DNA of 64,000 bases from assembly GCA_037039925.1 (NCBI GenBank), contig JAXRKP010001604.1, positions 44,645 to 108,644 on the forward strand. The letters are read 5' to 3'. A program made the translations under genes and the position numbers. Under the pieces are notes generated by a model. It did not search any database. It was not told where the DNA came from and saw only the letters and a program-made list of their open reading frames with translations. Numbering within the stretch: the first letter of the stretch is position 1; every line of letters begins with the position of its first letter. The DNA is from Doris montereyensis. Its lineage: Eukaryota; Mollusca; Gastropoda; Nudibranchia; Dorididae. Positions 24,245-35,585 of this stretch are shown here, in pieces.

Positions 24245-24440
24245 AGGAGTCACCACACTATGATGAAAGTGAAGAAAATGACATTGAATAATATTTAAAG
24301 CCTCATAGGAACAAAGACAAGACAACTGCAAGGAATAGACAGAAAAAAATCTTAGCCACCACCGGGATCGAAACCGAGACCTCTGCGTCGGCACCCACAG
24401 GAACGCGCGCAACCAACCGAACTGACTACTGTACATTCCT
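24245..24440 (-). mobile_element. tRNA-derived SINE, family 2, single copy
   Basis: On the minus strand it has B box GGTTTCGATCCCGG and body words (TTGTTCCTATGAGGC, CTGTCTATTCCTTGCA) matching both arms of the SINE dimer at 6515-6888. Here only one arm is present. Confidence 0.8.
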
Positions 24441-24732
24441 CCTATGATGATAATGATCTGCCGGATCTGTCGTGACCACGGTGTCAGTTCTCCGGTCCGC
24501 ATTTATGCCACCATGCGGGAAATCTGTACTATTGTGTTGTTGTTGTTGCTGCTGCTGCTGCTGCTTGATTTGGGAGATACATAATATATGTGCGCAGCAT
24601 TAGGTCTGATATAACAATTTTCTCACTTTTTGGTGAATATCTTCCCTCTCCCACACACTCTCACCTAGCAAAGACAGGTCCGACGTTGTGTTCCTTGGGA
24701 AAGACACTTAACACGCATTTCCCCACTTTACC

Positions 24733-24889
24733 CAGGTGCTAATAGGTACAAGCACTAGCTTGGGAGTAAAATCTGCATCAGACTAGCGTCCTGGTTAGGA
24801 GGTGATTGTTGTCACTTGTTCCGCTTCACGCTATAAAAACTGGGATAAGCTCCGTTCTATAGGCATTAAGGCCTTTGAAGGAGCCTTTA

Positions 24890-24890
<1 letters not shown>
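24733..24890 (+). mobile_element. SINE family 1, body without tRNA head
   Basis: It shares AGCTTGGGAGTAAAA, CAGACTAGCGTCCTGG, TGTTCCGCTTCACGCTAT and GGCCTTTGAAGGA with the SINE at 10364-10570. The tRNA-like head is absent, as in a 5'-truncated copy. A CT microsatellite adjoins its 3' end. Confidence 0.8.

Positions 24891-24981
<91 letters not shown>
24891..24981. repeat. CT microsatellite
   Basis: About 45 CT units directly follow the 3' end of a SINE, a common place for such tracts to grow. Confidence 0.95.
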
Positions 24982-24983
<2 letters not shown>

Positions 24984-25159
24984 TATTGCCCTACTACATG
25001 GCCATTCATGAATGTCATCCTACATACATTCGACGGCTAAAAACAGGATCCAACATAGACCCAACGCGTTGGTCTTACGTTTGTCACACATGAAAAGCCT
25101 AACACACGGTCATACATGACTCATACGGCCGTCCAACATAGTTATACTACATGTACCCA

Positions 25160-25955
25160 CAGAACACTAAAAGATCAAAAGGCAGACCTCGGAGAAAGTG
25201 GGAAGAAGATATAAAAAAGGCATTGAAGATAAGAAATTTAACTTTTTTGGAAGGAAACAGAAAATGCCAAGACAGGGCATCCTGGAGAAAGATCATCTCG
25301 GGCATCTGAACCCATACACCGAAAGGTAGAATGGAAACTGATAAAGAAAGAAAGAATATGTCAACAAGCATGGAAGTCAAACCAGGTGCTAGATGACTGG
25401 AAAAAGGGAACGATATTATCAATTCAATACACAAGAATTGGTCAATTATGGAATGCTCAAGCTATAAAGAAATATCACTGATGAGTGTGTCAGGAAAATG
25501 TCATGCCGGGATGCTAGAAAGAGTAGAAGATCCGATTGAAGAACATCAGAGCGGATTTAGATCAGGGAGAATACTGTATAGGGCCACATATTTACAATTA
25601 GACAAAAAATAGAAACATTCCTTAAATGACATATTTATTTACACCTGTTTTATTGACTTGGAAGAGGGATTTGACACCGTGAGGAGAGATGAACAATGGC
25701 ATTCTTCAAAAGAACATAACGTTGAAAAGAATTTGATAGAAGCTATTAATTTTTTTTTACAATAACCCAAAATGTGCAGTGAGAGTAGCTGGACACTTAT
25801 CTGGATAATTTTGAATAGATATAGGATTGAATAGGGTTGTATTCTGGGCCCTCCTTTTGTTTATCATATTTATGGATTCAGTTGTAAAGGCGTCATCAAA
25901 AATTAAGGAAAGGAATGTAGGTATGTAGAAACTCAACCAGTACACCCAGCAATGC
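25160..25955 (+). mobile_element. RTE-type LINE, copy C, scrambled
   Basis: The first 200 bp are the LINE 3' end (AAAGGCAGACCTCGGAGAAAG to the AAAGAAAG tail). They are followed directly by an internal piece of reverse transcriptase (from about 25358, QVLDDWKKGT; ending near the segment equivalent to MDSVxKASSKIK). A normal copy has the reverse order, so this is two fragments, or one rearranged copy. Leader monomers in the opposite orientation follow at 25990-26200. Confidence 0.75.
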
Positions 25956-25989
25956 TCTTATTTGTTGAGAGAAACTCTCACCTTGAAAC

Positions 25990-26200
25990 CCCCTACCTTC
26001 CCTCATTGTGATTTTCTGTCGGAGTTAACTCACTTAGCCTTTGGTCTGCCAGGACCAGCCTGCAAGGTGGCAGATTGGGATTTTCTGTCAGGGTTTACTC
26101 CCTTAGTCTTTAGCAACCCAAAACCCACCTGCAAGGCGGCATGTTGTGATTTTATGTCGGGTAAGCTCTCTTAGCATTTTGGTCTACTATGATCCACATG
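25990..26200 (-). repeat. RTE leader monomers, inverted relative to copy C
   Basis: Three units carry TTAGCCTTTGGTC-like and CCTGCAAGG words, preceded by ACCTTGAAACCCCCTACC as in other copies. Orientation is that of a minus-strand LINE, although the neighbouring LINE body is plus-strand. The outer GTACAGGTGC segment is missing. Confidence 0.75.
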
Positions 26201-26242
26201 CAAGGTAGCAATAGATCCATGGAGAACGGGCCCACTGCCCCA

Positions 26243-26243
<1 letters not shown>

Positions 26244-26287
<44 letters not shown>

Positions 26288-26311
26288 CTTATTATTATTA
26301 TTATTATTATA
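26244..26311. repeat. ATT microsatellite
   Basis: About 22 ATT units with two ACT interruptions. Confidence 0.9.
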
Positions 26312-26527
26312 CTTGTTTTTGGCTTACATCAAATAAGTATTATACATGTAATATGTATTATAAGCATAACTGTAGGCATACCATACGTCAGAGGAACATA
26401 TCATGTTTGCTGATGTTAGTTAACATGGATTATACTAATATACTAAAAGAGGGATGGGTGTAGCTGTCTCTGTCTTACTCTTACACGAACACACACATTC
26501 TAAAAAAAAAGAAGAAAAAAGAGCGCA

Positions 26528-27396
<869 letters not shown>

Positions 27397-27405
27397 CTCA
27401 AAACT

Positions 27406-27846
27406 GGCGATATCGGAGTTTAGGGTCCTAAATTATTTTTATCGGAGTTTGATCCTACATTTTAATTTGTCGGAGTTTGTCAAACTTTGTCGACCCTGCT
27501 GATCCCATGACCCATACACAAAGTATTGAAGCGTTTTGGTCTCATGCAAAGAAGAAGATCAAGCGAATGCATGGCACATCTCGCAATCACTTCATCAGCT
27601 ACCTACGGGAGTTTAAATGGAGATGAAGAAATGACACATTTGCTTCATCTGGCGGAAACACATTTGGGAAAATTCTAAATGAAATTAAAGTGCAATACCC
27701 TGTGTAACTTTTCTTGAACTTGAAAAAATAAATATTTTTTTGGAAAACAAAATATTTTTTAAGTTATTCTTTAAAAATCTTATTTTTAAGTTTAAATAAA
27801 TTTTTGGGGAAAAAAATAATTTAGGACCCTAAACTCCGAGATCGAC
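27406..27846 (+). mobile_element. Merlin-type DNA transposon, internally deleted (441 bp)
   Basis: Inverted ends of about 35 bp begin GGCGATATCGGAGTTTAGGG on the left and GTCGATCTCGGAGTTTAGGG on the reverse-complemented right; both continue TCCTAAATTATTTTT. A 9-bp direct repeat, CTCAAAACT, flanks the element (27397-27405 and 27847-27855), as expected for Merlin (8-9 bp). TCGGAGTTT recurs twice more inside the left end. It keeps the last 44 codons of a transposase of the ISXO2/IS1016 type. Confidence 0.88.
27492..27626 (+). pseudogene. C-terminal relic of an ISXO2-like (Merlin) transposase
   Basis: An open stretch of 44 codons plus stop reads DPADPMTHTQSIEAFWSHAK, then further on NHFISYLREFKWR. 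HTQ-x-IE-x2-W and the closing YL-x-EF-x-WR are typical of the ISXO2-like transposase domain shared by IS1595/IS1016 insertion sequences and eukaryotic Merlin elements. The Glu of SIEAFW is probably the third catalytic acid. The rest of the protein is deleted, so it cannot be active. Confidence 0.85.
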
Positions 27847-27855
27847 CTCAAAACT

Positions 27856-29589
27856 AACTGTTAGTCTACTCTAACACGTCTCAGAGGCAGAGGGTCTGCC
27901 GGTAGCTCTAATGCATTTATATTATATGTATGTGTGATACTGATGTTTCGTCTGGCGTTTTTATGGTATTATCCACCCGTCCGCCATCAGCACCTTCGGC
28001 ACGTTGTTTTCTTAGGAAAATGATAATACTATAATTTATAAAGCATGTTGCTATTATGATAGTAACAGTAATAGAAGTAGTTGTAGTACAGTAGTCCCCC
28101 CAAATTTGGGCCAAAAGGCATGGTCCACACCCACGGGTGACAAAAAAAATCTTGCATTTTGGTGAAGGTTCGTTTTGCTGGAGACAAAGGCTACGACCCA
28201 TTACTATGCATTTACATTCCCATTCTTGTTTGGAAATGCATGTAAATTCTCTTTGTTATTGTTTGGGATGCGGTTTTGGTGGTTTGAGAACAAGACCCGA
28301 TCGCATTCTCATAGATCTGTTACATTCTTCTCTCACTCAAGACTAAGGGGGGGGGGGGGGGGGGGGAGTTGTTATGGTAAAGACATTTGGAAACTATTTT
28401 TTTAATTGGTTGACACATGGGTAAAAGTGACACAAGACCTTCCTCAGCTTTTCTCAGTGTGATGAAAATAAGAGACGACCGGACTGTCTATCTGGCAGAC
28501 TCGAGTCAGGAAGGAAAGGGGCGGATAAGGGTTGCCAGAGCCGAGACAGCCAAGACCAGCTGCATAATTATGGTGTGTATAATATATATATGTGTATACA
28601 TAGTTAACATGGATTTAGATCACACACACTTAACTCCTCTTTGAGCTGTTTGCCAAGCAGGTTGATGAAGATCGGGAGTTTCATGGGTTTCTGGTTCTTT
28701 GTTGCTGCCATGAGTAACAATGTAAAGAACGAAAGCTGAATAATTTCGTGAGACCGGTCGTATTCTTGTCGCATCCCTTTAGTTCCGGTAACTCAAAAAC
28801 TTACCATCCGACTTCCGCCAAAATTTGCACAAAACGAAATACATGTAAGTGGTTCGACAAGCATTAGCAATGTTTCCTGTGACTCAACCGGTAATAGTTT
28901 TCGTTAATTACAATCATAATGACGATCTCGCCAGGGGTGTGGAAACCGTAATAATTGACTGTCAGCTGATCCCGTAAATGGTAGGCGAAGCGGCGTCAGT
29001 GAGTTAAGAAAACCGATGGGGAAAAAATAAATTTGGGTTTGGACTACCTACTGACGTTTGATAATTCGTTTGGAAGCAGCCATGGCAGTGATTATATCAA
29101 TTACAGTTATACGTTTCTTAGCTTTCTCCATACTGTTTACAGCCAAATGGCGTTTGGGGCATTATACATCCGGGCCTGTGCACAGGGTCTATAGCCAAAA
29201 ATATGGGGCTTTACTTTGCATCTTGTTCCACCCAATTGGCCAATATTTACAGTGTTTCCTGATTCCTTTATATGTTGGTTTTTTTTTCTAGGAAGTTCAC
29301 ATTTATAACTATGAAATTAATATCATCGTATGCCTCGATTCATTTAACTGTCTTCATGAACCTACTTTCAAATTCATACTAAATACTATACACTCTTCGA
29401 TGCAAGGCGATCCAATCGAATGTGAGGTGTTGTAAAATCTGTTCACGTTGGGACGGGTTAAAAATTACAAAATTACACTTTGCTCAACGAACAAAGACAA
29501 CTATAAATATTGACATACGTGTCTCAAACAAACAACGGAATATTTTGACAGAGGAAGAACTCATCTTTATTTTTTAAATTCTGTACACT
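27856..29589. other. Unassigned stretch with a 20-G run
   Basis: No gene is recognised. A homopolymer of 20 G lies at 28347-28366. Two small plus frames (28417-28644; and 29079-29291, with a good GCCATGG start and a hydrophobic N-terminus) match nothing known to me. A lone TTAA at 29004-29007 ends sequence resembling a piggyBac terminus (TTAACTCACTGACGCC on the minus strand), without a visible partner. Confidence 0.35.
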
Positions 29590-31195
29590 TTCTTCCTCTT
29601 CTTTATCAGTTCCCACTCTACCTTTCAGTGTATGGGTTCAGATGCCCGAGATGATCCTACTCCAGGATGCCCTGTCCTGGCATTTTCTGTTTCCTTCCAA
29701 AAAAGTTAAATTTCTGTGCTTCAATGCCTCTTTTATTTCTTCTTCCCACTTTCTCCGAGGCCTGCCTTTTGGTTTTTTAGCTTGGGCTTTAACATTGTAT
29801 ACTGATTTAGTTATTCTATTGTCATTCATTCTGTTTACATGCCCAAACCATCTCAATTGATTTATTTCTATCTTAGTTTTTATGTCATCTGCTTTCAGAT
29901 TTTGTCTCTTTTAGTTTTCCTTACTACTCTTCTTAGATATTTCATTTCAGCTGCCTGTACTCTACTGTATTCTCTACTGTCTAAGGTCAAGGTTTCACTG
30001 CCATAGAGGAGAGAAGGACAATAAAGCTGTATTGTATACTGCCATTTTGGTTTTTGTTGACAATTCTTGTTTACCTACAAATGCCTTCCCTATATGGTTA
30101 TAATTTATATATTGCACTTGCCTTTTGTATTCTCTGGCTGATTTCTTCTCTTAGTTTTCCCTTTGAGTTGATCATTACTCCTTACCTAGGTAATTGTAGC
30201 TTTGAACGTGTTCTAAATTCTCCCTGCCCAATTTAAGATTTTATGTTTTAGCTTCCCTAGTTACTAGCATTGTTTTGGCTTTCTTTGCATTTACTGTCAT
30301 TCCTCTTTTATTTAGTTCACTGTTTATAATGTTGATATTCGACTGAAGGTCACTTTCTGATTTTCCAAACAGAACTAAATCATCAGCAAATGAAAGCATT
30401 GATACATTTACTGGTTTGGGCTTCCATATACCTACATTCATTTTCTTCATTTTTGAGGATGCCTTTTAATCTGAATCCATGAATGTGATAAACAAAAGAG
30501 GACTGAGGGTACAACCCTGTTTTACTCCTATATCTACATCAAATTCCATAGATACATTTCCAGCTACTCTCACTGCACATGTTGGTTTATTGTAAAAACT
30601 TGTAATGGCTTCTAATATCAAATTTTGTTCTATATTGTGTTCTTTTAAGGAATGCCATAGTTCCTTCTTCTTCACAGTGTCAAATGCCTTTTCTAAGTCT
30701 ATAAAACACAGGTGCAAGTCAATGTTTCTCTCAAGGAATTTTTCTATTATTTGTCTTACTGACTTGTAAATGTGTGATCTTGTACACTTTTTCCTGGTCT
30801 AAATCCACTCTGATGTTTTTCAGTCTGATCCTATACTCTTTTCCTTAGTCTCATTTCCAGTATCCGGGCATACACTTTTCCTGGTACGCTAAGTAGTGAT
30901 ATCCTTCTATAGTTTGAGCATTGCATAGTTGATCCTTTCTTATGTGTATTGGTACTACCGTGCCCTTTTTCCAGTCGTCTGGCACCTGTTTGGATTCCCA
31001 TGTTTGTTGGCATATTGCATGTAGTAGTTTTTATCTGCCTCTCTCCCTTGGTTTTTAATCATTTCTGGATAAACTTGATCTGCTCCTGGGCCTTTTCCTA
31101 ATTTCACATTTATTATAGCTGTCTGGATTTCTTGCATTGATATATCTACATCTTCAGATGTCTTCCTCTGGATTACTTGTTACTCTTACTCTTAC
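29590..31195 (-). mobile_element. RTE-type LINE, copy D, body
   Basis: 3' end at about 29590 (remnant of the AAAG tail, then the C-terminal domain with RWFGHVNRMNDNRI and KPKGRPRRKWEEEIKEA). Upstream come SFADDLVLFGKSESDL (about 30390, intact FADD), HLCFIDLEKAFDTVKKKELW (about 30680) and GKGPGADQVYPEMIKNQG (about 31080). It stops abruptly at 31195 in the sequence that begins the RT domain. The endonuclease is missing. Its leader probably survives at 33798-33945, beyond a nested transposon. Confidence 0.9.
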
Positions 31196-31196
31196 T

Positions 31197-31670
31197 AACT
31201 GGGGGACTTTGAGGGACTACTTTCTAAAAAAATACAGGTAGGCCAAGACAACAAAATCAGGCAAGAAAAGGAAATGGTATCTCTTCGATGCCATGTCTTT
31301 CCTGATCCCATACTACTGCAGCCGCGAAACGGAGGGGAACCTGAACTGCGAGGTACAGCAGCTGGAAGACGATGTGGACACCCAGGATACCGAATCCACA
31401 CCAAGCCCTGCGCCACCGTATTCAGATGACAGCCAGGAAACCTTCAAGAAGCCTCATCAGCAGAAGAAAAGGAAGGAGACTGCAACAAAGACTTCAACAT
31501 GGAAGTTCTCAAAGCCGTAGAAGGAACCAGAAGCTATGGAAGAGCATGAATTATTTTTCAAAAGTCTGCTTCCCACCATGACGAAATTGAATGACATTCA
31601 AGCCATGGAATTTAAGATAGGAGTTAGGAGTGCGAAGCTTGCTTTTAAAACATCTGAAGCTATCCAGCAA
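31197..31670 (+). pseudogene. MADF/BESS-type protein relic, probably second gene of a PIF/Harbinger element
   Basis: One frame, interrupted only by two TAG codons, runs from 31197 to the TC repeat. It starts NWGTLRDYFLKKYR and KWYLFDAMSFLIPY, the second half of a MADF (Myb-like) domain. It then has a Ser/Pro-rich linker, a basic patch (KKRKE) and HELFFKSLLPTMTKLNDIQA, a BESS motif. The N-terminal part is cut off at the LINE junction. MADF-BESS proteins are transcription factors, and MADF/Myb-like proteins are also the DNA-binding partner of PIF/Harbinger transposases. A Harbinger nuclease relic lies 1.7 kb away in convergent orientation, which favours the transposon origin. Confidence 0.75.
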
Positions 31671-31678
31671 ACCACAAT

Positions 31679-31857
<179 letters not shown>

Positions 31858-32349
31858 CCTCCCCCTCTTCTTTCTCTCATTCATGTAACTACAGTAGAAA
31901 TACTTTAAACCGAAATTTTGGGGACCCTCTAAACCATTTTGGTTTAAAGGTATTGTGGTTAAAAGCAAGTTTCCTTTTTTGCGATGTTTTTAAAGGGGGT
32001 AACAATGTTTGGATTGGGTTGTTTCCCTTTTGTTAATGTTGATGAATAAAGAGGTCCTCTTGGTGACCATAATAATAATGTAATTGTTTTGATTGTTGGA
32101 TTGTTGTTTTTTTTGGGGGGGGGGGGGAGGTTTGTTTGTTTTGTTTTTTTTTTTTTTTTAAAATTTTTCCCATTCATACTCTCATTCACACTTAATACAA
32201 AATACAGATTTGGATCATCAGGTATTCATCTTTCATTCAGTCTTTTCATCTTTGTTTCATTAAAACGAGAAGAAAAAAGGAAAATAGGAAAGGTGAGAGA
32301 AAGGGGTGGGATAGGGATACAACTTATAAGGCTTTCTTGAAAAAGTTCG

Positions 32350-32586
32350 TTATAGATGTTTGGCGTGATTTTGAGACGGAGAGTCTATCCACGTAGACGG
32401 GCGAAACTTCATTTCTTCACGAGCCTTTTGTAGCCTCTCCCTGTTCTTCAAAATGGTTGATAATGTTGAGTTCGGGAAGCTGTGCTTTTTACATATCTCC
32501 GTCTTGTTTAATTTCTTTTCGTCCACTTCCGAAAGAATATTGAGTTTAAAATCCAATGTGTATGCACAGTGCTTTCTCTTAGACAT
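32350..32586 (-). pseudogene. N-terminal HTH (psq/CENP-B-type) domain of a Tigger transposase
   Basis: The frame starts MSKRKHCAYTLDFKLNILSE, then KKLNKTEICKKHSFPNSTLS and TILKNRERL, the first helix-turn-helix of CENP-B/Tigger/jerky-type proteins, which binds transposon ends. It has a true ATG and no internal stop but ends after 78 codons, where the rest of the transposase is deleted. It could make a short DNA-binding peptide; there is no evidence that it does. Confidence 0.85.
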
Positions 32587-32866
32587 CTTTGACTGGCTGA
32601 ATTAAAACTAAAAAACCCCAGAAAAGATCAAAAGTTCTTGTGATAGTGATAAATGAATTAAATGAATGATGCACAGCGACTGGGAGACGAAGTGAATTGA
32701 AATGAAACGCATCAATGCTAAACTCTACACACCCCTATCCCCGTGTTGAAAAAGGCCTAAAACAAAGCAGACACACACACACACACACACATGCGTGCGA
32801 ACACACATACCAATGAGTACACGCTTAAACGGCGTACCAATGCGAAGCTATCTACACTACACTTAG

Positions 32867-32908
32867 GTCTAGGCGTACACAATAACGAGTTATTGTGTAC
32901 GCCTAGAC
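32867..32908. repeat. Perfect 20-bp hairpin
   Basis: GTCTAGGCGTACACAATAAC at 32867-32886 is followed, after the two bases GA, by its exact reverse complement (32889-32908). It lies inside the Tigger element, past the ATG side of the transposase relic. A CA repeat lies nearby at 32770-32791. Confidence 0.95.
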
Positions 32909-33387
32909 TTAGGCCTTACCACGTGCTTACAACACTATACACTTACCACGGGCAAGCAAGAACATCTCGCCTGCGTGGTTCTACACCCCCACCTCCCCTT
33001 CCCGTGCCAGTCCCCGCTGTCTTCCCTTTTCGCCGTCTAAGCGATGTGCGGTGATTCAAGGGTTTGACTACCACCCCCTCCCCCTCATCTCCTCAGTTGC
33101 GCTCTTTATTTCATATCGATAGGCATTACGTGTGACCAAGTGTGACCCCTTTGCGGAATTATTGAAATTGAAGAGAATGAAACAAAAGAAAAAGGGGGAA
33201 AGTTGTTTCGGTTTAAAGACATTTGCGCTTAGAAGCATTTCGGTTTATCATACGAACTGATACAGAGACAAAGAAGAAACTTGTACAATTTATCAATTTC
33301 TTTGCGGTTCATCGACTTTTTCGGTTTAGCTTCTTTCGGTTTAAAGTATTTCTACTGTATTATAAACAGCTAGATCTAAATACTTAC

Positions 33388-33797
33388 CTGAGTGTTACAA
33401 TCAAGCGCTCTGCTGGTGAAATAGGCTTCTGAAAGTTTGTCGACTGCTTTGTCAAATCTTCATTGCATTGGTTAAGCAGATCTTGAAAAGTCTCTGGTCG
33501 CATCCGTATGTAATCTACACATTTCTGGGCATGGTCCATCACTTGCAGAATTAAATGACGGTATTCCCGTACACGCTACGATTGCGATGAATTGGGTGAA
33601 CACCATATTTTCGAGAATTCCGTTTCAATAATCGGTTTTGTAAAATCCACCACAGCAATATTCATTTCTTCCTCCTGGAAAGCGCCATGTTTTTCCCTCC
33701 AAGTATGGCATCAATTTTCCGGACAGCAACCGCCGGCTCTACCGTAAACACTGCATGGCAGCAAGTTGCTGACGGCAACTTGCCGGGTTTAGCGTGA
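33388..33797 (-). pseudogene. PIF/Harbinger transposase relic with its terminal repeat
   Basis: On the minus strand an exon ends at donor CACTCAG|GTAAGT (last base 33388). It reads REYRHLILQVMDHAQKCVDY, IRMRPETFQDLLNQ and TNFQKPISPAERLIVTLR, the N-terminal region of HARBI1-like nucleases. Upstream pieces WVHPIHRNRSV fit the family start but need two single-base repairs (near 33574 and 33602). The outermost sequence to 33797 holds a small hairpin (GCAAGTTGC/GCAACTTGC) and ends GTGAAC next to TTA, suiting a Harbinger end with its TTA target. The DDE-bearing exons are not present. Confidence 0.8.
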
Positions 33798-33945
33798 ACT
33801 TAGTCTTTGGTCAGCCAAGACCGGGTTAACTCCCTTAGTCATTGGTCAGCCAAGATCTGCCTGCAAGACAGCAGGAGACGGTGGAGGGTGGGATCATCTA
33901 CTCCCCGTATAGGTGCTTACCTGTCCACTGCCCGGATTCTTTACA
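33798..33945 (-). mobile_element. RTE 5' leader, probably the detached start of LINE copy D
   Basis: It contains TTAGTC(T/A)TTGGTCAGCCAAGA twice (about 1.5 monomers), then the outer segment with GTATAGGTGCTTACCTGTCC and ACTGCCCGG. It has the same minus orientation as copy D, whose body ends at 31195. The Harbinger and Tigger remains lie in between, so one LINE was probably split by insertion and partly deleted. Confidence 0.75.
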
Positions 33946-34162
33946 CATGTTGTTTTATGCAACCACGATTTTAGGGGAGGGGGGATAGTTTGACGAGACA
34001 TATCAATATTATACCTCTCACTTTCATTAATATGTATTCTTTTCATCAATTTACATTTGTTTTCTTATTTTTATTTTTTCTTGTATATTTTTGAATTTTC
34101 CAGTCTTTTTCTAACTTAAAATTTTTCTTTGTTTTGTTTCTCTTTTTACTATATATAATCAG

Positions 34163-34824
34163 ATTTGAAAGCAGAGGAAGAGAGAACACATCAAGTTCGA
34201 TGCCTTTCCACAGAGCTTGGCTGTCTGACTCGTCAAGATGGTTCGGCCAGTCTTTCCCAAGGTGACACGTCAACAATATGTGTTACTTATGGTCCAGCAG
34301 AAGTACGGATAGTTAGAGAACTCATTGACAAGGCCACCGTGGAAGTACTATACAAACCAAAGATTGGGCTTCCTAGACCCATGGAGAGGAAGTGGGAACG
34401 TGTAATTCGAAATACTTTGGAATCTGCTATTACCACAAACCTACATCCACGGTCAGCAATAACAATAATTGTACAAGAAATTGAAGATGTAGGCTCCAAA
34501 CTTGCATGTGTCATTAATACTGCTTGTCTTGCACTTCTTGACGCCGCTGTTAATATGAACTATATGGTTGCTGCTGTTACAGCATGTGTAAGTGATTCAG
34601 GGCAAGTCTATGTTGATCCAGCAAAGAAAACAGAAGAAGAGTGCCGTGCATGTATGACGCTTGTGTTTAATTCGTCTAAATTCAGTGTCAATACTGTTGT
34701 TACTTCAGGAATTTTCTGTTATGAAGAGTATCAGAAGTGTGTCAGCCTGACCCGTGAGGCAGCCAAATCTATCTTTAAATTCTACAGAGATTCATTGTCC
34801 AAGAAGTTATTGAAATCAACGTGA
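34163..34824 (+). CDS. EXOSC5: Exosome complex component RRP46 (EXOSC5), main and last exon
   Basis: It encodes an RNase PH-fold subunit of the RNA exosome, the nine-subunit ring that feeds RNA to 3'-5' nucleases in nucleus and cytoplasm. About 220 residues are visible: RQDGSASLSQGDTS, TYGPAEVRIV, KIGLPRPMERKWERVIRN, LHPRSAITIIVQ and a C-terminal EYQKCVSLTREAAKSIFKFY, all in the family order and at near full length (human about 235). There is no in-frame ATG at the start; an upstream stop (TAA, 34156) and a good acceptor (ATATATAATCAG) show that a short first exon with the Met lies elsewhere upstream. The frame is intact to TGA at 34822-34824. Everything from near the N-terminus to the stop is in one exon. 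Confidence 0.93.
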
Positions 34825-34825
34825 A

Positions 34826-34831
34826 AATAAA
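34826..34831 (+). terminator. Polyadenylation signal candidates of EXOSC5
   Basis: AATAAA lies two bases after the stop codon; a second copy is at 34957-34962. The second is better placed for a usable 3' end. Confidence 0.5.
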
Positions 34832-34962
34832 GTTTCCTTTTCTGTAAAGTTATGGATGTTATCTTGTTGAGGCTTTTTGTTTCTTTCAATACTTTTGTTG
34901 TTTGCTTAGCTTTATAAGACCTTACGGAATCCCCATTGCTAAGAAAATGGACACAAAATAAA

Positions 34963-35585
34963 AATTACATCCCCATAACCTATAACTATAAGTATAAGTA
35001 AAAGTATGCAAGCCAGGTGAGAGATATTTGGAGGATGGCTGGGGTAATGGATGATCTTTGATTACATACCATTCATTTATGCAAATAAGTTCATGGGAAT
35101 TTACATAGACATGGATTTTCTCATGAAAAAAGCTTTGTTTGAGATCTCATTGACATATTTAAGGGTTTTTTTGTGGTATGATGATCTTATATTGTTATAG
35201 ATAACCCCATTTACACAATAAATTGTAGTGATTTTGACCATGAATACACATTTAATTACTACATATATATTTATATATATATAAATGTATATATACTGAA
35301 ACACATACACCCACGGAAAAAAGTAACTGTGGATCGGTTTTGTGCATGAAATTTACGGTGTTGCCAGTATTCCACCGAAACAGAAGCTATCACTACTATC
35401 AGATATTGTGAAATCATCATAATCATATACCAGTCGATGTGCAAGCGTAAGGTGTTTTTTTTTTATGAGCATTACAAAAGCAACTCATGTCAAATGAATC
35501 ACCCCCTAATAATAAAATTCAAGATTTGCCTTAACTTTAACTTTACTTTAAGTTAAAGATCAATGCACACGAAAGGTAAAACAAT
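34963..35585. other. Unassigned AT-rich stretch after EXOSC5
   Basis: Nothing is recognised. It includes a short TATATA tract near 35262-35295. Confidence 0.45.

Larger units (their letters stand above)
31892..33357 (-). mobile_element. Tigger/pogo-type DNA transposon, internally deleted (1466 bp)
   Basis: Perfect inverted ends of 24 bp begin CAGTAGAAATACTTTAAACC and extend by CGAAA on the left and on the reverse-complemented right. TA flanks both sides (31890-31891, 33358-33359). GGTTTA words recur beside both ends. Inside, on the minus strand, is the N-terminal DNA-binding domain of a Tigger transposase (32586-32350). The catalytic DDE part is missing. It is inserted in the remains of a PIF/Harbinger element. 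Confidence 0.92.

Noticed and set aside
29004..29007. A second piggyBac element with TTAA end
   Set aside because: One terminus-like sequence is present, but no matching inverted end or TTAA was found on the other side within reach.
29079..29291. Small membrane protein with a good start context
   Set aside because: There is no recognisable family, no splice or poly(A) support, and the hydrophobic composition may be chance in AT-rich DNA.
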